DNA of 64,000 nt from a bacterium (GCA_020849855.1 JADZFO010000027.1:1-64000), one strand, 5' to 3'. Shown: positions 33,486 to 42,730, counted from the first letter of the stretch. Program-made: numbers and translations. The notes: generated by a model from the sequence alone, not told the origin.

Positions 33486-36400
33486 TTGTTCACAGCTTGG
33501 AAAAACCTCGCCGCTCGATTTGATGTGGCACTCGATGCCCTGGGCTCTGACTACCCCGCCCGGGTCACGGATCTGCGCGCCAGCAGCCTCTTCTTCTTCG
33601 CGCTCCATTTGCAGCAGCGCTCCGGCCTGCCGCTGCTGCTGGTGACCGAAACCACAGCCCGCGCAGCCCGGATGCAGCAGTTCCTGGTGGCGGCTGAGCG
33701 CCTGATCAATGAACGCGAGCCGGCCGGGTATGAGTTCGCCGTCTTCCCGGATTTCGAGCCGCAGAACCTCTTTGAGTACTTCGACCCGCCGCTGGAACTG
33801 CTGGAGGCCCGTGGCGCAGTGCTGGACTCGCTGCGGCCCGGCAGCCCGCGGCCGCCGCGCGTAATTGTCACCAGCTACAAGGCCCTGTTCCGGATGGTGC
33901 CGGAGCCGGAGGCCTTTTTCCGCCAGCACCTGGATCTGGCGCCCAGCGCCGGTCCGGCGCCAGCCGGCTCCCAGCGCCGCATCAGCCGCGATGAGCTGGC
34001 GCGCCAGCTGGAGCTGCTGGGCTACCGCCAGGTCTCCACGGTTACCGCACTGGGCGAGTACGCCCTGCGCGGCGGCCTGGTGGATGTCTTCCCGGTGGGC
34101 GAAGAGCTGCCCCTGCGCGTGGATCTCTTTGGCGACGAAATTGAGAGCATCCAGCGCTTCAGCCCCGAGACGCAGCGCAGCACCGAGCCGGCCGAGAGCC
34201 TGCGCATCCTGCCAATCGCGCTTGAGACCGCGCATCTGCGCCAGCGCGAAGTGCAGGAGTGGCTGCGCGAACGCTGGGACGATTACCGACAGAACTACCG
34301 CGAGCAGCTCAGCCGCAGCGCCTATGACCGCCTGATCGAGGTGGTTGAGCAGGACCTCGAGCTGCTGGCTGCCGGTGGCAGCACCCCGCGGGCCGGCTGG
34401 TATTACCAGGCGACCTGCAGCAACGGCGCCACCCTCTGGGACTACCTGCCGGAAGGCGCGCCGGTGCTGGTGCATGAAGACGGCTTTGTGGACAGCGAGA
34501 CCAGCAGCTACTTCCGCTTCTGGCAGAACCGCTTCAGCGACTGGCTGTCCTCCGGCCTCAGCTTCCTGCGCCTGGAGGACAACTATGTCCTGCCGGCGGC
34601 GGGCATTGTGGAGACCATGCAGGAGCTGGCCCGCGGCCGCTTTACTTCCGCAGGCCTTGAGGGCGAGGAAGAAATCCAGGTGCCCGCAGTGCATGCGCTT
34701 TTCAGCCACGCCTTTGGCCTGACCGTGCAGGATGGCCTGCCGCACGCCAGCGTGGGCCTGGACAATCCCCCTGCAGCAAAGTGGGGCACGGCCAGGATCG
34801 TTGAAACTGTGCGGGCCTTCCCCAGGCTTACGGCCGCACCGGGCGGACTGGGCCATGGCGCGCAGGCCGCGCGGATCACCCGCATCGACCGCCCGCTGAC
34901 GGTACTGACGCAGTTCAGCGCCCGCCTGCGCGAGCTGCTGCATGATGAGCAGCTCTATCCCGAGATCGACAACGCCATCCTTCCCGGCGGCTTTGTGGTG
35001 CCAGGTGCAGGTGCCGGAGCAGACCGGGCCGGACACGGCGCCACCCTGGCCGATGCAGAGGGCCTGTCAGCCGCCGCCCGGATGGACTGGACCGTTATCA
35101 CCGATGTTGAGATCTTCGGCGAAATAGCGGAAGTGGCCGAGGCGCCGCCAATTAAGCGCTACCGCGGCGAGTCCGTACGCCGGCCGGATGAGCTGAACCC
35201 CGGCGACTATGTTGTGCACATCGACTATGGCATCGGCCGCTTTGCCCAGCTCACCGACCGCAACCAGAGCGGTGTCACCAAGAGCTATGTCGAAGTGGAG
35301 TATGCCGGCCGCGACCGCCTTTTTGTGCCGGTTGAGCAGCTCGACCGCCTGCGGCGCTACAGCTTTGACGGCAGCACGCCGCAGCTTAACAACCTCGGCC
35401 GCGAGCAGTGGAAGAAAACCAAGGAGAAAGTAGCAGCCGAGACACTCGAGCTGGCCAAGAAGCTGCTGGCCCTGTATAAGACCCGCCAGGTGCGCTCCGG
35501 CCACGCTTATGTCCAGCACACCACCTGGGAGGACGAGTTCGCCGAAGGCTTCCCCTATGAGCTGACCGGCGACCAGATGTCGGCCTGGCGGGATGTCGAG
35601 CAGGACATGGAGAGCCCGCGACCGATGGACCGCCTGCTCTGCGGAGATGTGGGCTTCGGTAAGACTGAGATTGCTATGCGCGCGGCCTTCAAGGCCTGTG
35701 TGGACGAGCGTCAGGTGCTGGTGCTCTGCCCAACCACGGTCCTGGCCGACCAGCACTTCCATACCTTCACCCAGCGTTTCAGGCCCTTCCCCTTCCGCGT
35801 TGGTATCCTCAGCCGCTTCCAGGGGCCCAAGGAGCAGAAGGAAACTGTGGAGATGGTGAAGGACGGCCGCCTTGATGTGCTGATCGCCACCCACCGCGGC
35901 CTGAGCAAGGATGTCGAGTTCAAGCGCCTGGGCCTGATGGTGATCGACGAAGAGCAGCGCTTTGGCGTCAAGCAGAAGGAAAAGCTGAAGATGCGCTTCC
36001 CGCTGGTCGACGTGCTGGCGATGAGCGCCACACCGATCCCGCGCACCCTTCATATGAGCCTGATCGGCCTGCGCGATATCAGCCTGATCGAGACCGCCCC
36101 GGTGCAGCGCAAGCCGGTCAAGACATATGTTGGCGAGTACGACAACATGCTGGTGCGCGAGGCCCTGCTGCGCGAGCTGGGCCGCGGCGGCCAGGTTTAC
36201 TACCTGCATAACCGCGTCCAGGACATCGAGCGGGTTAAGGCACACCTTGAGTACCTCGTGCCCGGCGAGAAGATCATCATCGCCCACGGCCAGATGAAGG
36301 ACGAGCGCCTGGAAGAGGTGATGCACGCCTTCAGCCTTGGCGCCTACAAGATCATGCTGGCCACCACGATCATCGAGAACGGCCTGGACATCCCCAGTGT

Positions 36401-37220
36401 GAATACGATCATCCTCGACCACGCCGAGAACCTCGGCCTGGCCCAGATGCATCAGCTCCGCGGCCGCGTGGGCCGCTCCAGCCTGCAGGCCTATGCCTAC
36501 TTCTTCCACGACCCGCAGCGGGTGCTGACGGAGGAAAGCCAGAGCCGCCTGCACGCCATTTACAACTATGCCTATCTCGGCGCGGGCTATGAGATCGCCC
36601 AGAGCGACCTGCGCATCCGTGGCGCGGGCAACCTGCTGGGCGCGGAGCAGAGCGGTCTCGCCAAGGCGGTCGGTTTCGAGTATTACTGCGAGATGCTGGC
36701 GCGCACCATCCGCGACATCAAGGAGCTCTCGGACGCCGGCCTTGATGCGATGGAGGAGCTGCCTACGATGGAGGAGCGGCCCGGCACGCAGATCGACCTG
36801 CCACTGCCCTGCTTCATTCCGGCGGATTACATCGACGACCCGGTGCTGCGCCTTGAGGTGCTGCGTGACCTGGCGGCGCTGGAGAGTGACCAGGCGGCCG
36901 AGGACTTTGAGCTCTCGCTGCTGGATCGCTTCGGCGAGCTGCCACAGCAGGTCGGCAACCTGCTGCTGGTGATCCGGCTGCGCAACCTGGGCAGCCAGCT
37001 GGCCCTCGAGCGCGTGGCCTACAACCGCGCCAAGGACAGCTTCACGCTGAAGTTCTTCGACAGCGAGCGCGACTGGTTCAAGCGTTCAGTGCTGCTGGAC
37101 AGCCGCTTCTCACCGGCGGGCCCGCAGCTGCTTGAGCTTAAGCTGGAGTTCAAGGGCATCAAGAGCGCAGAGGAACTGCACGAGACCCTCAGCGGCCTGC
37201 TGCAGCTGCGGCCGAAGTAG
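33486..37220 (+). CDS. mfd: Transcription-repair coupling factor
   Basis: A 1244-residue SF2 translocase that removes stalled RNA polymerase and recruits UvrA. Domains in order: UvrB-like N-terminal modules (about 1-350), an RNA-polymerase-interaction domain (LNPGDYVVHIDYGIGRF, near 570), a helicase core with Walker A CGDVGFGKTEIAMRAAF and box II VIDEEQRFG, motif LATTIIENGLDIPSVNTII, the QLRGRVGRS motif, and the C-terminal TRCF domain. Slightly longer than usual, with an extra Gly/Ala-rich stretch near 505-520 (GAGAGADRAGHGATLADAEG). The exact start is uncertain; TTG 33486 follows a TAAACT box by 9 nt. Confidence 0.96.
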   Translation: MFTAWKNLAARFDVALDALGSDYPARVTDLRASSLFFFALHLQQRSGLPLLLVTETTARAARMQQFLVAAERLINEREPAGYEFAVFPDFEPQNLFEYFDPPLELLEARGAVLDSLRPGSPRPPRVIVTSYKALFRMVPEPEAFFRQHLDLAPSAGPAPAGSQRRISRDELARQLELLGYRQVSTVTALGEYALRGGLVDVFPVGEELPLRVDLFGDEIESIQRFSPETQRSTEPAESLRILPIALETAHLRQREVQEWLRERWDDYRQNYREQLSRSAYDRLIEVVEQDLELLAAGGSTPRAGWYYQATCSNGATLWDYLPEGAPVLVHEDGFVDSETSSYFRFWQNRFSDWLSSGLSFLRLEDNYVLPAAGIVETMQELARGRFTSAGLEGEEEIQVPAVHALFSHAFGLTVQDGLPHASVGLDNPPAAKWGTARIVETVRAFPRLTAAPGGLGHGAQAARITRIDRPLTVLTQFSARLRELLHDEQLYPEIDNAILPGGFVVPGAGAGADRAGHGATLADAEGLSAAARMDWTVITDVEIFGEIAEVAEAPPIKRYRGESVRRPDELNPGDYVVHIDYGIGRFAQLTDRNQSGVTKSYVEVEYAGRDRLFVPVEQLDRLRRYSFDGSTPQLNNLGREQWKKTKEKVAAETLELAKKLLALYKTRQVRSGHAYVQHTTWEDEFAEGFPYELTGDQMSAWRDVEQDMESPRPMDRLLCGDVGFGKTEIAMRAAFKACVDERQVLVLCPTTVLADQHFHTFTQRFRPFPFRVGILSRFQGPKEQKETVEMVKDGRLDVLIATHRGLSKDVEFKRLGLMVIDEEQRFGVKQKEKLKMRFPLVDVLAMSATPIPRTLHMSLIGLRDISLIETAPVQRKPVKTYVGEYDNMLVREALLRELGRGGQVYYLHNRVQDIERVKAHLEYLVPGEKIIIAHGQMKDERLEEVMHAFSLGAYKIMLATTIIENGLDIPSVNTIILDHAENLGLAQMHQLRGRVGRSSLQAYAYFFHDPQRVLTEESQSRLHAIYNYAYLGAGYEIAQSDLRIRGAGNLLGAEQSGLAKAVGFEYYCEMLARTIRDIKELSDAGLDAMEELPTMEERPGTQIDLPLPCFIPADYIDDPVLRLEVLRDLAALESDQAAEDFELSLLDRFGELPQQVGNLLLVIRLRNLGSQLALERVAYNRAKDSFTLKFFDSERDWFKRSVLLDSRFSPAGPQLLELKLEFKGIKSAEELHETLSGLLQLRPK

Positions 37221-37262
37221 GGCGTCGGATCTTCAGGCTGTGCAGATACCACGAGGCAGCCC

Positions 37263-38300
37263 CTAGCGGCTGACGAAGCGCTGCATCTGCATAGGCGTGA
37301 AGGGCTCGATGTACGCCGCCTGCTCGCCCTTGAAGATCTCCTCGATCAGGTCCATGGCGCCCTTGGCATGCTCAAAGGGCACCAGTCGCAGCGAGAGGGC
37401 ACCAGTGTCATCCAGCAGCGATGGCCCCAGCAGGACGATGGTCTTTCCCACGCCGTCCAGGATGCCCGCAGGGCAGGGTGTGCTGCTCAGTCCGGGCGGG
37501 GCACTATCGGGCTGGAAGCCGCAGACAACAATCGCCTCGGCCTCCTTTTGCTCGCGCAGCTGCTTGTGCAGCATCTGCCAGCTGTCGATCGCCGGCGGGG
37601 GTTCGAGGCTGCCCGAGCCGGGCTTAAGCAACTCAAGCTGATCGCGGAACTGCTCACGCTGGGCCTGGCCCGCCGTGCTGGCGTCGGACAGCAGGGCCAG
37701 TGAGGCCGCCTCCGGGTGGTCGCGCCAGATTTCCGAGATGATGTTGGGCAGGCTGTAGCGTTGATAGACGCCAGTCACCTGGCGCTTGCCGTCGTAGTAG
37801 AAGTCCCGCTCGCCGACCGTTCCGCTGAAGACAATCGGCAGCTCTGCCGGCAGTTCTCGGCCGATCATGAACTGGGCCTGGTCGCCGTCCAGCCAGACGA
37901 TATCCGGCTTGAGTGCGACTATCCAATTGCGGGCTTCTTCACCCAAGACCTGCTGGCTCAGCAGGTCGGCCACGCCGCTCAGGCCGCACAGGGCAATGGA
38001 GAGCTTCACACGCTGGCCCCGGAACATGGCCTCGTAGGGCCCGTAGACATCCAGATGGCCCGATTGGCTGTAACTCTTCCAGGGGTCAATGCCCAGCTCG
38101 TTGCCAATGCTGCCGATCATCTCGCTGGCCCAGGGGTCGCTTTCCGTCGCGTCGAAGACCACGGCAATATTGCGCAGCTTCGTACTGGTTCCGGCAGGGC
38201 TGTCCTTGCTGCTTCCTGCTGTGCTGTCCTGTGCTTTGTTACAGGCACCGAGCAGAAGCAGCGCCGGCAGGACGAAGGTGAGGATGAAACGGCATGGCAT
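37263..38300 (-). CDS. Periplasmic-binding-protein-like lipoprotein
   Basis: A 345-residue protein with lipobox LGAC (Cys20) and a Ser/Lys/Thr-rich linker. The mature part has alternating alpha/beta segments: NIAVVFDATESDPW, PDIVWLDGDQAQF, LPIVFSGTVGERDFYYDG, SLALLSDASTAGQAQ, AIVVCGFQPDS. The layout, including the central 'P-I-V-F-(S/T)' strand, resembles ABC-transporter substrate-binding lipoproteins of the TrpX/YtrF kind. No permease or ATPase is nearby. ATG 38300 lies 9 nt after TACAAT. Ligand unknown. Confidence 0.6.
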   Translation of the reverse strand: MPCRFILTFVLPALLLLGACNKAQDSTAGSSKDSPAGTSTKLRNIAVVFDATESDPWASEMIGSIGNELGIDPWKSYSQSGHLDVYGPYEAMFRGQRVKLSIALCGLSGVADLLSQQVLGEEARNWIVALKPDIVWLDGDQAQFMIGRELPAELPIVFSGTVGERDFYYDGKRQVTGVYQRYSLPNIISEIWRDHPEAASLALLSDASTAGQAQREQFRDQLELLKPGSGSLEPPPAIDSWQMLHKQLREQKEAEAIVVCGFQPDSAPPGLSSTPCPAGILDGVGKTIVLLGPSLLDDTGALSLRLVPFEHAKGAMDLIEEIFKGEQAAYIEPFTPMQMQRFVSR

Positions 38301-38309
38301 AAGGCGCGG

Positions 38310-38315
38310 ATTGTA
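38310..38315 (-). promoter_or_regulatory. -10 box for the binding-protein-like gene
   Basis: TACAAT, 9 nt before ATG 38300. Confidence 0.5.
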
Positions 38316-38331
38316 GCGGCTGGCGGACGCC

Positions 38332-39621
38332 TCAGCCAGTGCCGGTCAGCTCCCGCAGCTCGGCGAGGCTGGCCGAGCGCGGCCGCATGATCGGACTGCC
38401 CAGCGCGCGGTTCAGCACCAGCTGGGCCAGCATGCCTATCGACAGGCCCAGCCCGAACATCACGGTGTAGTAGCGCAGCTCTGTCAGGCCATAGTGGTGC
38501 AGCAGCGGCCCGGTGATGGCGTCCACGTTCGGGTGGATGCTCTTCGCCTTGCCTGCGCTGGCCAGCACTGCCGGGCCGATGCGGTAGTAGTGGTCGGCTG
38601 TCGCATAGAGGGGGTCAACGCTGATGTGCTCGGCCGCAAAGCTGTGCAGGGCGACGAAGCGCGGGTCGGCGGCGCGCAGCACTGCATGGCCAAAGCCCGG
38701 CAGCACCCGGCCGGCGGCCAGGGTCTGCTGGCAGTAGTCCTCGATCTGCCCTTCGCTGGGTGCCGAGCCGTAATGCTTGTGCATGGCCAGCACAAAGCGC
38801 AGGGTCATCTCCGAGGCCAGGCCGTGAATAGGGCCAGCCAGGGCATTCAGGCCGGCGCTGATGCTGTAGCAGGCGTCGCTATGCGCGCTGCCCACTGTGT
38901 GGCAGGCCAATGCGCAGGCGTTGGAGCCTTCGTGGTCGCAGTGGAGAACGAAGTACAGGCGCAGCAGATCGGCAAAGGCTGCTGCGGCCGGCGGGCTGTG
39001 GGTCAGGCTCAGCATGGCCGCGAAGCGCTCGCTCCAGGATCCCTCCGCGGGGCTGTCGGCCCAGGCCTGGGCGCGGCCCTGGTCGCGGTGCCAGACGGCG
39101 GCGGCCAGTACCGGCAGGCGCGCCAGCAGGTCCAGCGCGTCCTCCAGCGTGGCGCGCCAGAGGCTCTCCTTGCCCAGCTCGTGATAGTCGCGCGCTTGGC
39201 GCGAGCTGCGCTGCAGGCTCAGGGTCAGCAGGCTGAAAAGCACCATCGGATGGGAGTCGGGTGGTGCACTGGCCAGCACCGACCAGGCATAATCCGGCAC
39301 CCGCGCCCGGCTGGCCAGCTCGGCGCGCAGCCACTCCTTCTGCGCCTTATCCGGGTACTCGCCGCAGAGCAGCAGCCAGAAGACCTCCTCCACGCCCAGC
39401 CCGGTCAGCTCACGCACCGGCCGGCCGCGAATGATCAGGCCGCGCTGCGGGTCCACCACCGAGGTATCGCAGATCACACCGATGACGCCGCGCAGGCCGC
39501 CATAAACCTGGCCCAGGCTGACCGCGCAAAGCTCAAGCTCGGCATGCTGCGCCAGCATGGCGCTGCGTTCGCTGCGCAGCCCTGGCAGCAACTGGGCCAG
39601 TCTGTCGTGCAGAAGAGTCAC
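38332..39621 (-). CDS. gltA: Citrate synthase
   Basis: A 429-residue enzyme condensing acetyl-CoA and oxaloacetate at the entry to the TCA cycle. The catalytic triad is visible: His in GPIHGLASE, His in LPGFGHAVLR and Asp in HPNVDAITG. HCDHEGSNACA, close to the eukaryote-like HxDHEGGNVS pattern, suggests the mitochondrial-type branch (dimeric), so the symbol gltA is by function only. The start is GTG 39621, 6 nt after TACAAT. No other TCA gene is near. Confidence 0.92.
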   Translation of the reverse strand: MTLLHDRLAQLLPGLRSERSAMLAQHAELELCAVSLGQVYGGLRGVIGVICDTSVVDPQRGLIIRGRPVRELTGLGVEEVFWLLLCGEYPDKAQKEWLRAELASRARVPDYAWSVLASAPPDSHPMVLFSLLTLSLQRSSRQARDYHELGKESLWRATLEDALDLLARLPVLAAAVWHRDQGRAQAWADSPAEGSWSERFAAMLSLTHSPPAAAAFADLLRLYFVLHCDHEGSNACALACHTVGSAHSDACYSISAGLNALAGPIHGLASEMTLRFVLAMHKHYGSAPSEGQIEDYCQQTLAAGRVLPGFGHAVLRAADPRFVALHSFAAEHISVDPLYATADHYYRIGPAVLASAGKAKSIHPNVDAITGPLLHHYGLTELRYYTVMFGLGLSIGMLAQLVLNRALGSPIMRPRSASLAELRELTGTG

Positions 39622-39627
39622 GGCAAG

Positions 39628-39633
39628 ATTGTA
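39628..39633 (-). promoter_or_regulatory. -10 box for citrate synthase
   Basis: TACAAT, 6 nt before GTG 39621. Confidence 0.6.
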
Positions 39634-39694
39634 CGGCGCAGGCTGGGGACGCTATCTCGCGATTCGCATGTCTGCCGCGCGGGCGAAGGCCGCG

Positions 39695-40192
39695 CTAAGT
39701 ACTGGCTTCGAAATCCACCAGCAGGTCGCCAGGCATCACCCGGTCGCCCTGGGCCTTGCGAAACGCGCTCACCACGCCGTCAGCGGGAGCGAGGATCTCA
39801 TGCTCCATCTTCATTGCTTCAAGGATCAGCAGGGGCTGGCCCTTGTGTACCTGCGCTCCGGGCTCAACCAGCAGCGCCAGCACCTTGCCGGGCATGCGGC
39901 TCACCAGATCCCCGCCGCGCTCAGCGCCGGCCTCTGATCCATCCGCGCCGGGCTCGATGCTGCGAAAGACCATGCGCCGGCCCTCGATCCAGAGCTCAAA
40001 GCCGCCGGCGTTGCTGAGCACAAAGGCGCTGACCCGCCGGCCCTCCCAGATGAAGCTCAGCTCTCCTGCTTCCTGCTGCAGCTCTGCCAGCTTCAGTTCG
40101 CGGCCGTCCAGGCTGAGCAGCATACTGCCGTCAGTGCTGCGGCGCAGGGACAGCTCCCGCTCTTCGCTTCCGTGCGCGTATCTGCGGCTCAT
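39695..40192 (-). CDS. Biotinyl carrier protein of an acyl-CoA carboxylase
   Basis: A 165-residue protein. The C-terminal 70 residues form a biotinyl/lipoyl domain with the biotinylation site EAMKMEH and flanking hairpins (LVEPGAQVHKGQPLLILEAMKME; GDRVMPGDLLVDF). The N-terminal half (WEGRRVSAFVLSNAGGFELWIEGRRMVF) resembles the linker region of propionyl/methylcrotonyl-CoA carboxylase alpha chains. Its ATG overlaps the stop of the biotin carboxylase gene (ATGA), with TGGAG upstream, so the two chains are made together. In many bacteria they are one polypeptide; here they are split. Confidence 0.88.
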   Translation of the reverse strand: MSRRYAHGSEERELSLRRSTDGSMLLSLDGRELKLAELQQEAGELSFIWEGRRVSAFVLSNAGGFELWIEGRRMVFRSIEPGADGSEAGAERGGDLVSRMPGKVLALLVEPGAQVHKGQPLLILEAMKMEHEILAPADGVVSAFRKAQGDRVMPGDLLVDFEAST

Positions 40193-41778
40193 ACGTTGCT
40201 CCAGGCGCCCAGGCTTTGCCAGGGATTGTGCAGGGCAGTGGACGCAGCTGAGCTTGCCTGTTGTGCAGTGCCGCGAGGCACTGCTGCCGCCACTGCTGCG
40301 GCAGCCCAGTGCAGTTCCGTCGCCGGAGCCGGGGCCCAGCCTTCCATGTGCTGGGTGATGAAGCCCGTGCTCAGCTCACCGGCCAGGAATGCCGGATGGG
40401 CCAGGATGGCCTGCAGATACTCGGAGTTCGTGGTCAGGCCTAGCACTGCATAGTCACGCAGGGCTTGCGCCGCCCGCTGGATAGCGGTATCGCGGTCCGG
40501 GCCGTGCACAATCAGCTTGGCCAGCAGGGGGTCATAGTCAGCGCCGACTTCCCAGCCTTCATAAAGTGCGGTGTCAACACGTACACCGGGGCTCTGGGGC
40601 TCGCGGTAGACGCCAATGCGCCCCACCTGGGGCAGAAAGCCCGCGGCGGGGTCCTCAGCGCAGAGGCGGCATTCGATGGCGTGTCCCCTCGGCTTCAGAT
40701 CCTCCTGGCGCAGAGTCAGCTCCTCGCCGGCTGCGATACGCAGCTGCCAGTGCAGCAGATCCAGGCCGTAGGCCAGCTCGGTGACGGGATGCTCCACCTG
40801 CAGACGCGTATTCATCTCGAGGAAGTAGTAATGCTGGCCCAGGGCGTCCTGGCCCACAATGAACTCAACAGTCCCGGCGCCTTCATAGCCCACTGCCCGG
40901 GCGAGGGCCACAGCCCCGCTGCCCATCTTCTCGCGCAGCTCGGCGCTGACCGCCGGGCTCGGCGCTTCCTCGATGATCTTCTGGTAGCGCCGCTGGATAC
41001 TGCATTCGCGCTCGCCAAGGTGGACGATGTTGCCGTGCTTGTCAGCCAGCAGCTGGATCTCGATGTGCCGCGGGTTGCGGATGTACTTCTCAAGGTAGAC
41101 CGTGGGGTTGCCAAAGGCCGCCTGAGCCTCGCGCCGTGCCGCAGCCAGTGCTTCATCCAGGCGCTCGGGGTCCTCCACCAGGCGCATGCCCTTGCCGCCT
41201 CCGCCAGCGCTGGCCTTGACCAGCACCGGGTAGCCGATCGCCATTGCCGCCTCGGCCAGCCGCAGGTCAGCCTCGCTGTCGCTGAGGCCGTGCTCAGACG
41301 GCAGCTCGAAGCCCGGCACCACCGGCACACCGGCCGCGATGGCGGTAGCGCGGCTTTCCACCTTCAGGCCCATGCCGCGGATGGCCGGCGGCGGCGGGCC
41401 GATCCAGGCCAGACCGGCGTCATTTACTGCCTGGGCGAAAGCATCGTTCTCCGAAAGGAAGCCGTAACCCGGATGCACAGCATCGCAGCCGGTCTCCGCC
41501 GCGACGGCCAGCAGCTTGTCCGCCCGGAGGTAGCTTTCACGAGGCGGGGCAGGGCCTATCAGGCGCGCCTGGTCGGCCAGGCGCACGTGCAGGGCCCGCG
41601 CATCCGGCTCGCTGTAGACGGCCACGCTGGCAATGCCAAGCTCGCGGCAGGCGCGGATGATGCGGACCGCGATCTCGCCGCGGTTGGCGATAAGGACTCG
41701 TGTGATCCTGGCGCTGATATGGGTATTGTAAGTCGGGGACGCCGGCGGCGTCCGAACCAGAGGTGGGGATTCAAGCAA
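40189..41778 (-). CDS. Biotin carboxylase subunit of an acyl-CoA carboxylase
   Basis: An ATP-grasp enzyme that carboxylates the biotin of the downstream carrier. Seen: VLIANRGEIAVRIIRA, KASAGGGGKGMR, HLGERECSIQRRYQK, EMNTRLQVEHPVTE. The core fills residues 25-465; a loose Ala-rich tail follows. No canonical start codon lies just before the conserved N-terminus: the first in-frame option is TTG 41778, 29 codons ahead of VLIANRG. A TACAAT box at 41725-41730 falls inside that extension, and 6 nt after it is ATC at 41718, so the true product may start there with an unusual codon. No carboxyltransferase gene is in the window, so the acyl substrate is open (acetyl-, propionyl- or methylcrotonyl-CoA). 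Confidence 0.88.
   Translation of the reverse strand: MLESPPLVRTPPASPTYNTHISARITRVLIANRGEIAVRIIRACRELGIASVAVYSEPDARALHVRLADQARLIGPAPPRESYLRADKLLAVAAETGCDAVHPGYGFLSENDAFAQAVNDAGLAWIGPPPPAIRGMGLKVESRATAIAAGVPVVPGFELPSEHGLSDSEADLRLAEAAMAIGYPVLVKASAGGGGKGMRLVEDPERLDEALAAARREAQAAFGNPTVYLEKYIRNPRHIEIQLLADKHGNIVHLGERECSIQRRYQKIIEEAPSPAVSAELREKMGSGAVALARAVGYEGAGTVEFIVGQDALGQHYYFLEMNTRLQVEHPVTELAYGLDLLHWQLRIAAGEELTLRQEDLKPRGHAIECRLCAEDPAAGFLPQVGRIGVYREPQSPGVRVDTALYEGWEVGADYDPLLAKLIVHGPDRDTAIQRAAQALRDYAVLGLTTNSEYLQAILAHPAFLAGELSTGFITQHMEGWAPAPATELHWAAAAVAAAVPRGTAQQASSAASTALHNPWQSLGAWSNV
41725..41730 (-). promoter_or_regulatory. -10 box within the biotin carboxylase 5' region
   Basis: TACAAT, 6 nt before an ATC codon at 41718 that starts ISARITRVLIANRG. 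Confidence 0.4.
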
Positions 41779-41793
41779 ATTGAGCTCTCAGCC

Positions 41794-41855
41794 CCTGCGC
41801 GCAGGTGTGGACCGTAATTTCTGCCCAAGTGATGCTCTTCACGCCTGCGCGCAGG
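41794..41855. repeat. Inverted pair of CCTGCGCGCAGG palindromes
   Basis: The 12-bp palindrome CCTGCGCGCAGG occurs at 41794-41805 and 41844-41855. The flanks (CC before the first, GG after the second) extend an imperfect inverted repeat over about 20 nt per arm, 38 nt apart. It lies upstream of the biotin carboxylase gene and may be an operator or a dispersed repeat. Confidence 0.45.
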
Positions 41856-41954
41856 GGCCACCTCTCCGCACGGCCGGGCGCCGTCGCGTCCCTGCCACTG
41901 TGCTTCAAGACGAAGGTTATGGATAGCTGTTTCCAGGCTGCAGAGAGAAGCCTG

Positions 41955-41977
41955 AAAATCCGCCCGGTTGAAACCGG
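41955..41977 (-). terminator. Hairpin after the CAU tRNA
   Basis: Seen on the minus strand: CCGGTT-TC-AACCGG (41964-41977), then GCGGATTTTC. A short stem with a weak T-run just 6 nt past the tRNA end. Confidence 0.35.
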
Positions 41978-41983
41978 ATCAAA

Positions 41984-42056
41984 TGGGCCCGGCAGGATTC
42001 GAACCCGCGACCAAGAGATTATGAGTCTCCTGCTCTAACCGCTGAGCTACAGGCCC
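41984..42056 (-). tRNA. tRNA with CAT anticodon (elongator Met or Ile2)
   Basis: A 73-nt gene with acceptor GGGCCTG/CGGGCCC, D arm GCTCAGCGGTTAGAGC, anticodon loop CTCATAA and T arm GCGGG-TTCGAAT-CCTGC. The first acceptor pair is normal (G-C), so it is not initiator tRNA. Its anticodon and variable region (CTCTTGGTCGC) resemble the E. coli lysidine-modified tRNA-Ile2, but elongator Met cannot be excluded by eye. CCA not encoded. Confidence 0.9.
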
Positions 42057-42100
42057 TGATGTGGGTCAGGTACTCGCTGAATTTACCATAGCCGGGGGGC

Positions 42101-42694
42101 TTAAGATCCGCCCTTCTCGCCGGCTTCGGCATCGCCGCTGTCTTCCGCGCCGTCCTTGCTGCCCTTGCCCTTGGGCAGGGTCGCGGGCTTGCGCTCCTTC
42201 TCGTGAAGGGCCTCAAACTCCGCCAGCGGCGGGGGCGCCAGTTCCGCGGGGAAGCTGCCATAAGCTTCTATCTCCGCCTGGCTGCCAGTGTACAGATACC
42301 AGTTAAGGCCGGACTTCACCCAGCGCTGCGGCTGCAGCACGGCGAAGGCGTCGCCAAGCTCCGGGTCGACAACGGTATAGGCAAAGCGGTCCTGGCTAGA
42401 AACCAGCACGTGCTTGCCTTTGGCGAGCGGATAGCGCGTGTTGGGCTTGCTGGCCTTGCGCCGCGTCTCATCCAGCTGCCGCAGGCCATCGCGCGTGAAC
42501 TTCTTCTTATAAGCTGGGCTGAGGTAAGACGAATAGGCCTGCTTTGGATAGCGGCCGATCATGTAGTTGTAGTACTGCGCCGCGCGGCCCTCGATACCGC
42601 CGACGGCCCCGCAGGCGGCCAGCCAGATGGCGCAGGCCAGCGTAAGGGCCAGCACTGCTGCTCGAAGGGTCAAAGGCTGCCAGCGCGTTTCCAC
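42101..42694 (-). CDS. Hypothetical lipoprotein
   Basis: A 197-residue protein starting with GTG. Lipobox LAAC (Cys28). The mature domain has YYNYMIGRYPKQAYSSYLSPAYKKKF followed by strands (KHVLVSSQDRFAYTVVDPELGDAFAVLQPQRWVKSGLNWYLY), an arrangement like NTF2-type folds. The tail is strongly charged and Gly-rich (KGKGSKDGAEDSGDAEAGEKGGS). TATAAT is 6 nt before the GTG. Function unknown. Confidence 0.6.
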   Translation of the reverse strand: METRWQPLTLRAAVLALTLACAIWLAACGAVGGIEGRAAQYYNYMIGRYPKQAYSSYLSPAYKKKFTRDGLRQLDETRRKASKPNTRYPLAKGKHVLVSSQDRFAYTVVDPELGDAFAVLQPQRWVKSGLNWYLYTGSQAEIEAYGSFPAELAPPPLAEFEALHEKERKPATLPKGKGSKDGAEDSGDAEAGEKGGS

Positions 42695-42700
42695 GGCCTC

Positions 42701-42706
42701 ATTATA
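42701..42706 (-). promoter_or_regulatory. -10 box for the lipoprotein at 42694
   Basis: A perfect TATAAT, 6 nt before GTG 42694. Confidence 0.65.
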
Positions 42707-42730
42707 TCCACGCTGGCGCCGGCTTATAGG

